A stretch of DNA of 64,000 bases from Methanomicrobium sp. W14 (GCF_017875315.1 NZ_JAGGMM010000001.1:744001-808000); one strand, 5' to 3'; counted from the stretch's first letter, positions 18,211 to 26,647 are shown. The notes: generated from the sequence alone by a model not told the origin. A program made the numbers and translations.

Positions 18211-18215
18211 GAATA

Positions 18216-18959
18216 ATGACTGAACAGGAAATTGACGAAAGTTTTACGGATGAAAATAAATTATCAGAGGTAATTTCCAAATCCGGTGATAATTACAGTG
18301 ACACAGAACCCGGACCTGATGACGCAGACACAACAACGACTGATAATGAAATTAATAACGAAAATAATAGCCAGATAAACACTTCCGGACCTAAGGAGCA
18401 TAAACTGACAACCGAAGACAAGGAAAGAATAAACAAATACAAAAAGTTCAAAAAAGTTGACGGGTCAGCATACAGGCGTGTAAATACATTCCTGAGAAAA
18501 CACACATATATTACTGCAAGAGAATGGGCCATCGCAAGACTCTGCGCTGATTTCACAACAAGAGGGGGAGCAGAAATGACATTTATAGGAGAAAATCTTC
18601 CCGAACTTGTGCCCTTCATGACAGACACATATACTCCACAGGCAGTAAACCAGGCAAGAAGCTCATTCAAGAAAAAAGTCAAAAAATCCGGTGCAACTTT
18701 TTTTTACGGAGCACTATGCGGTTTTTTTACAGCAGATGAACTTGACGACATACTCTTTGAATCCAGTGAAGTTGCAAGGTTTTTGCTTGAAATCGAAGGC
18801 ACCTCTGTTGACATCGACGACGAAATTGAGACTGAAGACCAGATATCAGACGTTATGAGAAGCGTAGCCGAAGCAGCGTCAATGATCAGAAAACCGAAGA
18901 ATGACAAAGAACAGGATACCGGCAACAAGGAAAATGAAACTTTCAATGAAGGAGATTAA
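18216..18959 (+). CDS. DUF5806 family protein
   Basis: 247 residues. An acidic, low-complexity N-terminus (about 1-70) leads into a well conserved core: YRRVNTFLRKHTYITAREWA, ARLCADF, MTFIGENLPELVPFM, YTPQAVNQARSSFKKKV, GATFFYGALCGFFTADELDD. I recognise this core from haloarchaeal DUF5806 proteins; the function is unknown. It has its own promoter with a GAGGAGG ribosome site. mobB starts six bases after its stop, so the two are probably co-transcribed. The conserved core looks like a compact helical regulator or RNA/DNA-binding protein, but that is a guess. Confidence 0.75.
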   Translation: MTEQEIDESFTDENKLSEVISKSGDNYSDTEPGPDDADTTTTDNEINNENNSQINTSGPKEHKLTTEDKERINKYKKFKKVDGSAYRRVNTFLRKHTYITAREWAIARLCADFTTRGGAEMTFIGENLPELVPFMTDTYTPQAVNQARSSFKKKVKKSGATFFYGALCGFFTADELDDILFESSEVARFLLEIEGTSVDIDDEIETEDQISDVMRSVAEAASMIRKPKNDKEQDTGNKENETFNEGD

Positions 18960-18965
18960 TTAAAA

Positions 18966-19736
18966 ATGAAAATCATTCACATTGTCGGACACTCAAATTC
19001 CGGCAAGACGACATTTATTCATAAGCTCCTTGACACCATGGTTCCAATGTTTCCCCAAAGAGTGGGAGTCATCAAACACATGGGCCACCACAATTTCATG
19101 ATGGAAGAAGGAAAAGATACAACGACACATTTTGAGCATGGTGCCTATTATGTCGCAGGTCTGGACTGCAATAAAGCAATGGTTGCTATACATAGCAACG
19201 AACTGTTCGAAGTCCTCGACCTCCTTTCAGATGCAGGAATCGGTTATGCAATTATTGAAGGATTCAAAGACGAAGGCTTCAAAAAAATTGTAAAAGGGGA
19301 CCTTGAGATTGAAAATGCTCTAATGCATGACCCGTCGGTAGACGATGTAATAAACTCCCTTGACCTTTTTGACGACTACTACACCCTTCAGGGTATAATC
19401 AAAGGACTGGACAAAAATAAAAATTCAGACAGTACACAAAAAATTCTCTCATTCAAAGGATCCGTAAAAGATACCGGCGAAAAAAATAAAGAGAACAGGC
19501 ATAACAACAGGTGCCTGGAAATAAAAGAACTCTTAAACAAGACTGAAGAAAAAGCAAAGGGTTCACCTGGAATTGTTAATGCCAAATTCTTTTACAACCC
19601 CAGATACAATGAAAAAAACGGGACAGTATTTCTTGTTATTGCATATGAAAATCATGAAAATGCTTTTACTATGATGTCGGAATCAATAAAAAACTTCAAA
19701 GAAGAACTCACAGGTCTGGATAATACGCTGCAATAA
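18966..19736 (+). CDS. mobB: MobB-like molybdopterin-guanine dinucleotide protein with MoaE-like tail
   Basis: 256 residues. Residues 1-145 are a MobB-type P-loop GTPase: Walker A GHSNSGKTT (7-15), GVIKHMGHHNF, then YAIIEGFKDEGFKK. MobB helps attach GMP to molybdopterin for Mo/W enzymes such as formylmethanofuran dehydrogenase. The C-terminal segment (about 190-250; GTVFLVIAYENHENAF) resembles the end of MoaE, the large molybdopterin synthase subunit. MobB-MoaE fusions are known in archaea. Here the first part of MoaE seems to be missing, so the tail may be a degenerate domain. Co-transcribed with DUF5806. Confidence 0.8.
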   Translation: MKIIHIVGHSNSGKTTFIHKLLDTMVPMFPQRVGVIKHMGHHNFMMEEGKDTTTHFEHGAYYVAGLDCNKAMVAIHSNELFEVLDLLSDAGIGYAIIEGFKDEGFKKIVKGDLEIENALMHDPSVDDVINSLDLFDDYYTLQGIIKGLDKNKNSDSTQKILSFKGSVKDTGEKNKENRHNNRCLEIKELLNKTEEKAKGSPGIVNAKFFYNPRYNEKNGTVFLVIAYENHENAFTMMSESIKNFKEELTGLDNTLQ

Positions 19737-19881
19737 TGTAATTTTTCAACAAAATTTTTCCCAGGATAAAACCATTTTCTCATGAAAAACTCTTATAATC
19801 ACCATATTATTTCTTTTGATTTATTAATTCTGGTAAAATTACCTGGCAACAAGACTGATAAGACTGCAACGTTTAAAGCCT

Positions 19882-19902
19882 GTAAACCATATAGTGCAAT
19901 AT
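19882..19902 (+). repeat. Degenerate copy D of the 21-bp repeat
   Basis: Contains TAAACCATAT, then TGC and ATA at the expected spacing; 16 of 21 positions agree with copy C. It is enclosed by a perfect stem GCCTGT (19878-19883) / ACAGGC (19908-19913). It lies in the 283-base gap between mobB and glmM, 118 bases before the glmM ATG. It may be coincidental. Confidence 0.3.
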
Positions 19903-20019
19903 ATAACACAGGCAAATTTAACCAGGTTCAAAGTCCTGATTTTAACGTTAAAAAACAGCAAAAAAAATAATATCATCCTGTAAATCAAAGAATATCTAAA
20001 TAAAAAACAGGTATATGAA

Positions 20020-21369
20020 ATGTCGGATAATAAATCAAAAAAACAGCTTTTCGGAACAAACGGTGTACGCGGAGTCATCGGGGAGTCCATGAAACCTGAA
20101 CTTGCCATGAAAATAGGACTCTCCCTTGGAACAGCAAGGAAAGGCAAAATTGCAGTCGGAATGGATACAAGGACATCAGGTCCAGCACTTATTAACGCTC
20201 TTAAAGCAGGACTTCTTTGTGCAGGATGCAACGTAATTGACACCGGAATTCTGCCAACGCCTGCACTTCAGTACTTGGTAAAAAAGCACTATAACGCAGG
20301 AGCAATGGTCACGGCCTCGCACAATCCACCCGAATATAACGGAATTAAACTGATTGAGGCAGACGGAACCGAGATGGATGACACGGAAACGATTAAAGTA
20401 GAAAATATACTGCTGTCAGAATCATTCAAATGCGGGGACTGGAAAAATGTCGGCAGTGAAACACATGCCGATGATGCTAACAACGAATATATAAACGGGG
20501 TTTTATCGCATTTTCCCGGCCTTTCCGCAAATATGACAATAGCAGTAGACCCGGGTAGCGGGCCTGCATGCCTTACAACGCCTGTGATATTATCAAGACT
20601 CGGGTGCACGGTTCATACAATAAACGGCTCCTGTGACGGAATGTTTCCCGGCAGACTTCCTGAACCCTCTGTTGAAGGTCTAAAAGGCCTGTCTGAGCTT
20701 GTAAGGTCTACAGGTGCAGCTTTTGGGGTTGCACATGACGGGGACGCCGACAGGGCCGTTTTTGTTGACGAAAATGGAGATTATGTCGAGGAAAACGAGG
20801 AATTTGCACTAATGCAGAGATATTTCTCAAAAGGAACAAAGAATGGAATCGTCGTTACACCCGTAAGCACTTCAAGGATTGTCGAAGACATTGCAAAAGA
20901 TACAAACTGCAGAGTGGTTTATACAAAGGTCGGAAGTATTTACGTTGCAAGGAAAATGCTTGAGCTCAAGAAGAATGGTGAAAACGTTGTATTCGGCGGA
21001 GAGGGAAACGGTGGTCTGATATTCCCAGAACACCAGCACTGCCGCGACGGTGGGATGTCAGCTGCCGCGATGGTCGCACTCCTTTCATCAGAGAAGAAAA
21101 AACTTTCAGAACTAAGAAAAGAGCTCCCTGAAAGGGTAATGCTGAGAGATAAAATCTATACAGAAAAACCCGGAGAAGTTATAGAGAAAATAAAAGACAT
21201 GTTTTCAAATGAAAATCTGGATTTAACAGACGGGATACGCATAAACAGAAAAGATTCATGGACTCTTCTGAGACCTTCAGGAACAGAACCCTTCATGAGA
21301 CTTTTTGTCGAGGCAAAAAACAGGAAAACAGCCGAAAATTTCAGCGAAGAAATTAAAAATTCAATTTAA
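20020..21369 (+). CDS. glmM: Phosphoglucosamine mutase / phosphohexomutase
   Basis: 449 residues of the alpha-D-phosphohexomutase family, converting glucosamine-6-phosphate to glucosamine-1-phosphate for UDP-GlcNAc synthesis (or acting on other hexose phosphates). N-terminal FGTNGVRGVIGE, active-site phosphoserine loop TASHNPPEYNG, metal-binding DGDADRAVF, sugar-binding GGEGNGG, and phosphate-binding RPSGTEPFMR. Four-domain length is normal. ATG 20020 follows AGGTATATGAA; the ribosome site is weak. A T-rich stretch after the stop probably terminates it before the convergent ogg gene. Confidence 0.93.
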   Translation: MSDNKSKKQLFGTNGVRGVIGESMKPELAMKIGLSLGTARKGKIAVGMDTRTSGPALINALKAGLLCAGCNVIDTGILPTPALQYLVKKHYNAGAMVTASHNPPEYNGIKLIEADGTEMDDTETIKVENILLSESFKCGDWKNVGSETHADDANNEYINGVLSHFPGLSANMTIAVDPGSGPACLTTPVILSRLGCTVHTINGSCDGMFPGRLPEPSVEGLKGLSELVRSTGAAFGVAHDGDADRAVFVDENGDYVEENEEFALMQRYFSKGTKNGIVVTPVSTSRIVEDIAKDTNCRVVYTKVGSIYVARKMLELKKNGENVVFGGEGNGGLIFPEHQHCRDGGMSAAAMVALLSSEKKKLSELRKELPERVMLRDKIYTEKPGEVIEKIKDMFSNENLDLTDGIRINRKDSWTLLRPSGTEPFMRLFVEAKNRKTAENFSEEIKNSI

Positions 21370-21370
21370 A

Positions 21371-21389
21371 TTTTAATTTTTTATATTTT
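21371..21389 (+). terminator. T-rich terminator after glmM
   Basis: TTTTAATTTTTT immediately after the glmM stop, in keeping with archaeal T-run termination between convergent genes. Confidence 0.45.
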
Positions 21390-21443
21390 CTGACAGTTTT
21401 TCTGCAGGAATACCGGGGTATTCACTTTAACTATTCATATTTT

Positions 21444-22301
21444 TTACTGGGACCTGTATGTATTAAACAGGTATTCAAGGGCGTAACCGCGGTAGTCACC
21501 GAACTTACGTGATGCGGCATCTTTTACTGCCTCATCAAATTTATCATCTGTATCTGTTCCAAAATAATGACCCTTAAGATAATTTTCTTCAAAGATCTTT
21601 CTGATATGGGCATCAACAGGAAATGCCTCATACCTTTTAAATGCAAAAAGGAGAATCCACTCGGCAACCCTGTGCTTAATACCCTTAAAACCAGACAGAA
21701 TTGATACCGCCGCATCGTAATCCGCATTATTCACTTCATTTTCCCACAAAGGATTTTCCAGAACCTTATTTGCTGCAATCATAATATTATCTGCAAAATA
21801 ACTTATATTACAGGACTTCAGAGCAGGAAGGCCTGCATTTACTATATCAGCAGGTTTTGGAAAGGTGAAGTATTCTTTGCCGTCTATATTCAGCTTTTTT
21901 CCAAGACGTGAAGAAATTCTTGTGATGCGATCGGTAGATGACTTTGTCCGGATACGGTTTACAGTCATCTGGAATACCATACACTCCCATGCATCCTGAT
22001 TGAGAATTCTCAGACCGTAATTCTCCTGCATCGCTCTTTTTGCATAAACATCGTCCTTCAGCCTGTCATACACCTTCCACAAATCAAAGTCCAGACAAAA
22101 ATATCTGCTGATAAAATCACTGCCCACACCATCGTAATGCAATTTATCCCCGTCCTGACGTACTTTAAACGCAGAATCCGCTACCACCCCGTACCACCAT
22201 CCGTTTTCCTGATGCCACCGCGGTGCCTGTCCGCAGGAAAGTGTTTTATCAAGGCAGAATGGCTGATCTGAATCCAGCTCAATCACATCAAACTCCACCA
22301 T
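21444..22301 (-). CDS. ogg: 8-oxoguanine DNA glycosylase (Ogg1-type), divergent active site
   Basis: 285 residues of the HhH-GPD glycosylase superfamily; excises oxidised guanine from DNA. The N-terminal Ogg domain (DKTLSCGQAPRWH, WWYGVVADSAF) and HhH-GPD element with PVDAHIRK, containing the catalytic Asp230, are present. In the hairpin the usual G-V-G-T-K-V-A-D is replaced by G-I-K-H-R-V-A-E: the position of the catalytic lysine is Arg211, with a lysine two residues earlier (Lys209). The NNN strand-separating motif also differs (QMTVNRIRTKS). It may have altered activity. Single gene, convergent with glmM. Confidence 0.85.
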   Translation of the reverse strand: MVEFDVIELDSDQPFCLDKTLSCGQAPRWHQENGWWYGVVADSAFKVRQDGDKLHYDGVGSDFISRYFCLDFDLWKVYDRLKDDVYAKRAMQENYGLRILNQDAWECMVFQMTVNRIRTKSSTDRITRISSRLGKKLNIDGKEYFTFPKPADIVNAGLPALKSCNISYFADNIMIAANKVLENPLWENEVNNADYDAAVSILSGFKGIKHRVAEWILLFAFKRYEAFPVDAHIRKIFEENYLKGHYFGTDTDDKFDEAVKDAASRKFGDYRGYALEYLFNTYRSQ

Positions 22302-22486
22302 GACTGATAAATTATGCTGTTATTATCAAAAAAGATATTCTGAAAATTTTTTGATTAAAAACAAAGACTTTTTATTTTATAATATACCGGATGAAATAAA
22401 ATTCATATCAATATTCATGCGATTTGCCTTTAATAATAGATATTATACAATTTACCAGACATTTTTATTTGTTCAATTATCCAATT

Positions 22487-22540
22487 AACACATAGTAATA
22501 CTTATATCATAACACATCACATTCTCATGCGAGTTGAGGG
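22487..22540 (+). promoter_or_regulatory. Promoter region of the cbiM operon with direct repeat
   Basis: TATA-like ACTTATATCA around 22499-22508, flanked by two copies of AACACAT (22487-22493 and 22511-22517), 24 bases apart. GAGGG at 22536-22540 is a close ribosome site for ATG 22544. A nearby A/T palindrome ATAATA-GA-TATTAT lies at 22433-22446. The repeats could be a metal-regulator site, but no known operator is recognised. Confidence 0.35.
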
Positions 22541-22543
22541 AAC

Positions 22544-23191
22544 ATGCACATACCTGACGCTTTTATACCATTGCCTCAGGCGGCGGTATATTGGGTTATT
22601 GCGATAATTTTTATCGCGCTTGCACTTAAGTGGGCAAGAAGCGAACTGAATGAGGAGAAAATGCCTTTAATAGCTGTTCTTGCAGCGGGAATTTTTGCTA
22701 TACAGGCATTCAACCTGCCGGTTGGAATGGGGACATCCGGACACCTTGTAGGCGGTGCTCTGGCCGCAATTGTACTGGGATCCCCTTATGCGGCAGTATT
22801 CATACTAACGATTGTTCTCATAATTCAGGGAGTTATATTCGGTGACGGAGGGATCACAACAATGGGCGCCAATATCATCAATATGGGTGTTATCGGGGGA
22901 TTTGTCGGATACTATTCTTTCACCGGAATCAGAAAGATAATCGGCAACTGCTATGTCTCAGCAGGAATAGCTGCATGGTGGGCATGCTTTATCCCTGCAC
23001 TTGCATGTGCCGTAGAGATGTACATAGCTGGAACTTTCCCGCTTGTGCCCGGCCTTATAGCAATGGGGACTTACCACGCCGCAATAGGAATAATAGAAGG
23101 AGTCATTACAGCAGTTGCAATTTACCTGATTCATTCGACAAGACCTGACCTGATTAATATAGAAACGCCTTCAGGGGGTGCTCCGGCTTGA
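22544..23191 (+). CDS. cbiM: Nickel/cobalt ECF transporter substrate-binding membrane subunit CbiM
   Basis: 215 residues, about seven membrane spans. It begins MHIPDAF; the N-terminal Met-His pair ligates the metal in CbiM/NikM proteins. Conserved NLPVGMGTSGHLVGGALA and a GDGGITTMGANIINMG segment are family hallmarks. It forms the S component of an energy-coupling-factor importer with the three genes that follow. Ni2+ or Co2+ cannot be told apart from sequence, but a methanogen needs both (F430, hydrogenases, corrinoids), and a larC nickel gene lies 22 kb away. Overlaps cbiN by four bases. Confidence 0.94.
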   Translation: MHIPDAFIPLPQAAVYWVIAIIFIALALKWARSELNEEKMPLIAVLAAGIFAIQAFNLPVGMGTSGHLVGGALAAIVLGSPYAAVFILTIVLIIQGVIFGDGGITTMGANIINMGVIGGFVGYYSFTGIRKIIGNCYVSAGIAAWWACFIPALACAVEMYIAGTFPLVPGLIAMGTYHAAIGIIEGVITAVAIYLIHSTRPDLINIETPSGGAPA

Positions 23192-23526
23192 TTGACAACA
23201 AGACCTTCATGATTGCCGGACTTATTGTGGCACTTATAATCGGAGTCATAGCAGTATTTGCTGCATCAGGTGACCCTGACGGACTTGAGAGCACGGCTTT
23301 TGTTGTGCAGGGAGAAAAAACCCTTACAGGTGCTTCCCCGGAAGACGGTGACGCAGAAGTTATAGGGCTGGGAACATTTGAATACAGTTCTCCGCTTCCG
23401 GATTATGCACTGGAGGGATCAGGTACTGCCGGACAGATATTTGCACTGATTGTTGGTATACTTATAACCTTTGCACTGATTCTTGGCGTTACTTGGGCAG
23501 TCACATCAAAAACATCAAAATCTTAA
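23188..23526 (+). CDS. cbiN: PDGLE-domain small membrane subunit (CbiN/NikN-like)
   Basis: 112 residues with one N-terminal and one C-terminal membrane span around an extracytoplasmic loop. DPDGLESTAF is the PDGLE signature found in accessory subunits of Ni/Co ECF transporters. TTG start at 23188 overlaps the cbiM stop. It probably stabilises or gates the CbiM subunit during metal capture; the exact role varies between systems. Confidence 0.88.
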   Translation: MIDNKTFMIAGLIVALIIGVIAVFAASGDPDGLESTAFVVQGEKTLTGASPEDGDAEVIGLGTFEYSSPLPDYALEGSGTAGQIFALIVGILITFALILGVTWAVTSKTSKS

Positions 23527-23544
23527 AGAACCTATTTTTTTGCT

Positions 23545-24378
23545 ATGCACCTTATCGAAACCCGCAGTCTCACATACCGGTACAATAACTCAATTACTGC
23601 ATTGAAAGATGTGAATTTTATAGCAGGGCGTAAACAGCGTATAGCTGTTATTGGTGCAAACGGTGCCGGAAAAAGTACTTTATTCAAGCACTTGAACGGT
23701 ATATTAAAACCAACATCAGGAGAAGTTTTAATCCACGGAGAACCGGTATCGAAGTCAAATATAAAGGAAATCAGAAAACTTGTGGGAATAGTCTTCCAGA
23801 ACTCAGATGACCAGATATTTTCTCCAACAGTGGAACAGGACATTGCTTTCGGACCCACAAATCTTGGTCTTGATGATAAAACAATAGAACACAGGGTAAG
23901 TGAAGTTCTCAGAATCCTTGATATCGAAAACCTAAGGGACAGACCTCCCCATCACCTGAGCGGAGGAGAAAAGAAAAGAGTTGCAATTGCAGGAATTCTT
24001 GCAATGGAACCCCAGATACTTATTCTTGACGAACCCACGGCGGGTCTTGATCCAAAAGGTGTCTCTGATCTTGTAAGTTTCATAAACCGTCTCCCTGATG
24101 ATTACGGAATAACTGTTATATTCTCCACGCACCACGTTGACCTTGTATCAGAAATCGCCGATTACATCTACGTGATGGACAAAGGACAAATTGTGGCGCA
24201 GGGCAAAACTCATGAAATCTTCATGCAGCAGGACCTCCTGTCCGAACTCAGGCTTGACGTGCCTGTACTGCCAAAACTTATAAGAATGCTCCAAAAAAAC
24301 GGGATTGACATTGACATGGCTTATAATTTTGAGGACTCTGAAAAAGCGTTTCTGAAAGCTTTTGGTAAGATTCCATGA
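23545..24378 (+). CDS. cbiO: Nickel/cobalt ECF transporter ATPase CbiO
   Basis: 277-residue ABC ATPase. Walker A GANGAGKSTL near residue 34, Q-loop VFQNSDDQIFSPTV (the ECF-type motif after the Q), signature LSGGEKKRV, Walker B ILILDEPTAGLDP and switch His in STHHVDL. The C-terminal tail (about 220-277) is longer than the core domain. It powers uptake through CbiQ, and its stop overlaps the cbiQ start by four bases. Confidence 0.95.
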   Translation: MHLIETRSLTYRYNNSITALKDVNFIAGRKQRIAVIGANGAGKSTLFKHLNGILKPTSGEVLIHGEPVSKSNIKEIRKLVGIVFQNSDDQIFSPTVEQDIAFGPTNLGLDDKTIEHRVSEVLRILDIENLRDRPPHHLSGGEKKRVAIAGILAMEPQILILDEPTAGLDPKGVSDLVSFINRLPDDYGITVIFSTHHVDLVSEIADYIYVMDKGQIVAQGKTHEIFMQQDLLSELRLDVPVLPKLIRMLQKNGIDIDMAYNFEDSEKAFLKAFGKIP

Positions 24379-25217
24379 TTGAAGAGATTTATTCCATTGA
24401 AAGACAGGCAATGGGAAAAAGCCCTGTACACAGCCTTGATGCAAGAATTAAGATTATACTGGCGTTTTCGGCAATAATTGCAATGGTCGCCTACCCCTAT
24501 ACGACCGACGTCATAATACCAGGAGTCTTGTTTTTAATTTTTTTTACAGTTCTTTGGCTTTTTTCCGGTATTTCAATATCTTCTTACCTGAAAAGAGTTG
24601 TGTTAATTCTTCCATTCGGATTTTTTATTATCTTTTTCCAGATTTTCTTTGAAAACAGCCACTACACAACGTTTACCCCGCTGGTTACCCTGCCGCTCAA
24701 TATTCATATCTATGCTGAATCTGTTGAATTTGCATATATATTATTTATAAAGTTCATAGTATGCATATCCTTCATAATACTTTTGTCCTCAACAACGACA
24801 ATGCAGGACCTCCTTACAGGAGCAAGAAGACTCGGACTTCCGTCAGAGTTTGCACTGGTAATCGGCCTTATGATTCGCTATCTGTTTGTATTTGCTGACA
24901 TCCTCGGAAAAATGAAAAATGTTTTCGACACAAGATTTTTCAACGCCTTCGACAGGAACCTTCCCTATAAATACAGGCTTAAAACCATTGCATATGCTGT
25001 CGGAACAATGTTTATAAGATCATATGAACAGGGCGAAAGGACATACCTGAGTATGCTTTGCCGTGGTTACAGCAAGGACTCATATCTTCATGTAGGGACA
25101 AAAAAACTAACCAATAAAGAAATTTTCTTTTTGTCATTTTCACTCGCTTTTATAGTAGCAGTACCTGTACTATCATACATCTACTCAAACGCATTCACAA
25201 CAGTTTTGGGCATATAA
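24375..25217 (+). CDS. cbiQ: ECF transporter transmembrane coupling protein CbiQ
   Basis: 280 residues with four to six membrane spans. The T component that links CbiO to CbiM. Typical N-terminus SIERQAMGKSPVHSLDARIK, and cytoplasmic coupling helices with Ala-Arg-Gly-like motifs (LLTGARRLGLP; SMLCRGYSKD). It is the last gene of the cbiMNOQ unit and converges with mntP. Confidence 0.94.
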   Translation: MIEEIYSIERQAMGKSPVHSLDARIKIILAFSAIIAMVAYPYTTDVIIPGVLFLIFFTVLWLFSGISISSYLKRVVLILPFGFFIIFFQIFFENSHYTTFTPLVTLPLNIHIYAESVEFAYILFIKFIVCISFIILLSSTTTMQDLLTGARRLGLPSEFALVIGLMIRYLFVFADILGKMKNVFDTRFFNAFDRNLPYKYRLKTIAYAVGTMFIRSYEQGERTYLSMLCRGYSKDSYLHVGTKKLTNKEIFFLSFSLAFIVAVPVLSYIYSNAFTTVLGI

Positions 25218-25230
25218 AAGAAAAAGTGAA

Positions 25231-25239
25231 ATAAAAAAA
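25231..25239 (-). terminator. T-run terminator of mntP
   Basis: Immediately after the mntP stop, seven consecutive T on the minus strand (A-run on the plus strand), fitting archaeal intrinsic termination. Confidence 0.4.
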
Positions 25240-25803
25240 TCAGATAAAAACAGCTTCAATCAAAAATTTGAACCCCATAGCAATCAATATTATACCTCCG
25301 GCGATTTCTGCATATTTCCCGGCAAAAGAACCTAATTTATCCCCCGTGAAGAACCCGAAAAAAGACAAAACAAAAGTGAACAGGCCTATTACTATTGCCG
25401 GAACTAATATAGACTCCTCCAAAAAAGCCAGAGATACACCCACTGCAAGTGCATCGATACTTGTTGCAATTCCAAGCATAATCAGGAGAGACATTTTTTT
25501 GTCAAGTCCTGTGACTCTTTTTTCTTCTTTTCCTGAAAATCCCTCTTCAATCATTTTTATTCCAATGATACATAAAATGACAAAAGCGATATACGGTGCA
25601 TAGGCGTTTACCAGTCCTGCAAAATAAATCCCGGATAACCATCCCAAAACCGGCATAAATCCCTGAAAAAAACCAAAAACCGCCCCGACAAGGGCAGCCG
25701 GTTTATACTTGCCGTATGTACAGGCAGTACCTGCGGAAAGTGATACTGCAAAAGAGTCCATTGCAAGACTGGCCGCGACAGACAAAACAGAGAGAAAATT
25801 CAT
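25240..25803 (-). CDS. mntP: MntP-type manganese efflux pump (DUF204)
   Basis: 187 residues, six membrane spans. Two homologous halves each carry the membrane-embedded Asp motif: AASLAMDSFAVSLSAG near the N-terminus and GIATSIDALAVGVSLA in the second half, the hallmark of MntP. Exports Mn2+ when it is in excess. Its ATG overlaps the stop of the DUF1894 gene by four bases, so it is translated together with two methanogen-specific proteins, an unusual partnership. Confidence 0.9.
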   Translation of the reverse strand: MNFLSVLSVAASLAMDSFAVSLSAGTACTYGKYKPAALVGAVFGFFQGFMPVLGWLSGIYFAGLVNAYAPYIAFVILCIIGIKMIEEGFSGKEEKRVTGLDKKMSLLIMLGIATSIDALAVGVSLAFLEESILVPAIVIGLFTFVLSFFGFFTGDKLGSFAGKYAEIAGGIILIAMGFKFLIEAVFI

Positions 25804-26093
25804 TTTTTCTGTGATTTTTTATAAGAGTTCTGGCGGATTTTTAACGCCTCATCAGCACTTTTTACCTTCACAAGAAAAGTACCATGACAGGGTTTTGTAT
25901 ATGGAAAAACAATTGTATCTCCTTCAACACCAATTGTTACAGGGGGGACTCCTATTATATGCACATCAAAGATTTTGTACCCAGGTGGCACAGTATAAAT
26001 TTCCCTGAAGTTTTCCTTCACATAATCCCTGCACTCTGAAAAACTTGAGTTTCTCAGTATTACTTCATATGGAAGTTTCTCTAGGCATCCCAT
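25800..26093 (-). CDS. DUF1894 protein (methanogen-specific)
   Basis: 97 residues. Recognised as the DUF1894 family by MGCLEKLPYEVILRNSSF, VPPGYKIFDVHIIGVPP and FPYTKPCHGTF. The family is confined to methanogens and almost always sits next to DUF1890, as here, where the two frames overlap by 13 bases. Function unknown. Cys3 and a CHG motif are conserved in what can be seen. Confidence 0.88.
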   Translation of the reverse strand: MGCLEKLPYEVILRNSSFSECRDYVKENFREIYTVPPGYKIFDVHIIGVPPVTIGVEGDTIVFPYTKPCHGTFLVKVKSADEALKIRQNSYKKSQKK

Positions 26094-26548
26094 TTTATCA
26101 CCCTGTTAACAGCATTTATTAATGGTTTGGGGTTATGAACAGCTACAGCAGATATTTTCTCGCATTCAAAATCAATCTGTCCAGACAATTCCTCGGCATT
26201 TTTTCCGAAAATGACCGGATAGATTACAGACTTCATTACTGAATTCATCGTTGCGGCATAGGATATACCTGCATCATTATGGATAAATACAAAGCACAAA
26301 GGATATGAAACATCCTTCTCCGTAATCAGATCGATAATCGCATCAAGATCCTTTACCTCGTCTACATAGTATCCGTCATAATCCGCGTATTTTATAAGCA
26401 TTCCTGCAGAAGGTGTCCCCGCAATTACTGTTTTTATTCCTGCCTTCTTCAGTCTGGATGCAATATAAAGAACCACCGTAGTCTGAACAGGAACCTGAGG
26501 ACAGCCCAGAACAAGAAGAGCCGAGTCCGCATTTTTGTCTATTCCCAC
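26081..26548 (-). CDS. DUF1890 protein (methanogen-specific)
   Basis: 155 residues with a Rossmann-like alpha/beta pattern (ALLVLGCPQVPVQTT, IKTVIAGTPSAGMLIKYAD, YPLCFVFIHNDAG). It matches the DUF1890 family, found only in methanogens and paired with DUF1894. LGCPQVPVQT and AVAVHNPKPLINAV are the most recognisable parts. Function unknown; the fold suggests nucleotide or cofactor handling. First gene of the DUF1890-DUF1894-mntP unit. Confidence 0.88.
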   Translation of the reverse strand: MGIDKNADSALLVLGCPQVPVQTTVVLYIASRLKKAGIKTVIAGTPSAGMLIKYADYDGYYVDEVKDLDAIIDLITEKDVSYPLCFVFIHNDAGISYAATMNSVMKSVIYPVIFGKNAEELSGQIDFECEKISAVAVHNPKPLINAVNRVIKWDA

Positions 26549-26647
26549 ATTATCACTGCCTGAACTGTTTTATGTACTCCAGAATAAATTATCCCGCATA
26601 ATAATTATTTCTGGCTGTTCAAATGAACGTTTAGAGTCAGTCAGGTA

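Larger units (their letters stand above)
17365..18215. other. AT-rich intergenic region between xerA and the DUF5806 gene
   Basis: About 850 bases without a credible gene. The xerA end is followed by a T-run (17381-17400). A strong inverted pair TAAACCCG (17553-17560) / CGGGTTTA (17592-17599) could form a stem-loop of a small RNA. The right part is very A/T-rich and ends with repeat copy C and the promoter of the next gene. A 67-codon frame at 17425 has no ribosome site or recognisable sequence. No origin-recognition boxes were recognised. Confidence 0.5.

Noticed and set aside
19915-19950. Possible tRNA T-arm (GGTTCAAAGTCC-like sequence)
   Set aside because: The five-base stem does not pair and no acceptor, D or anticodon arm can be built around it.
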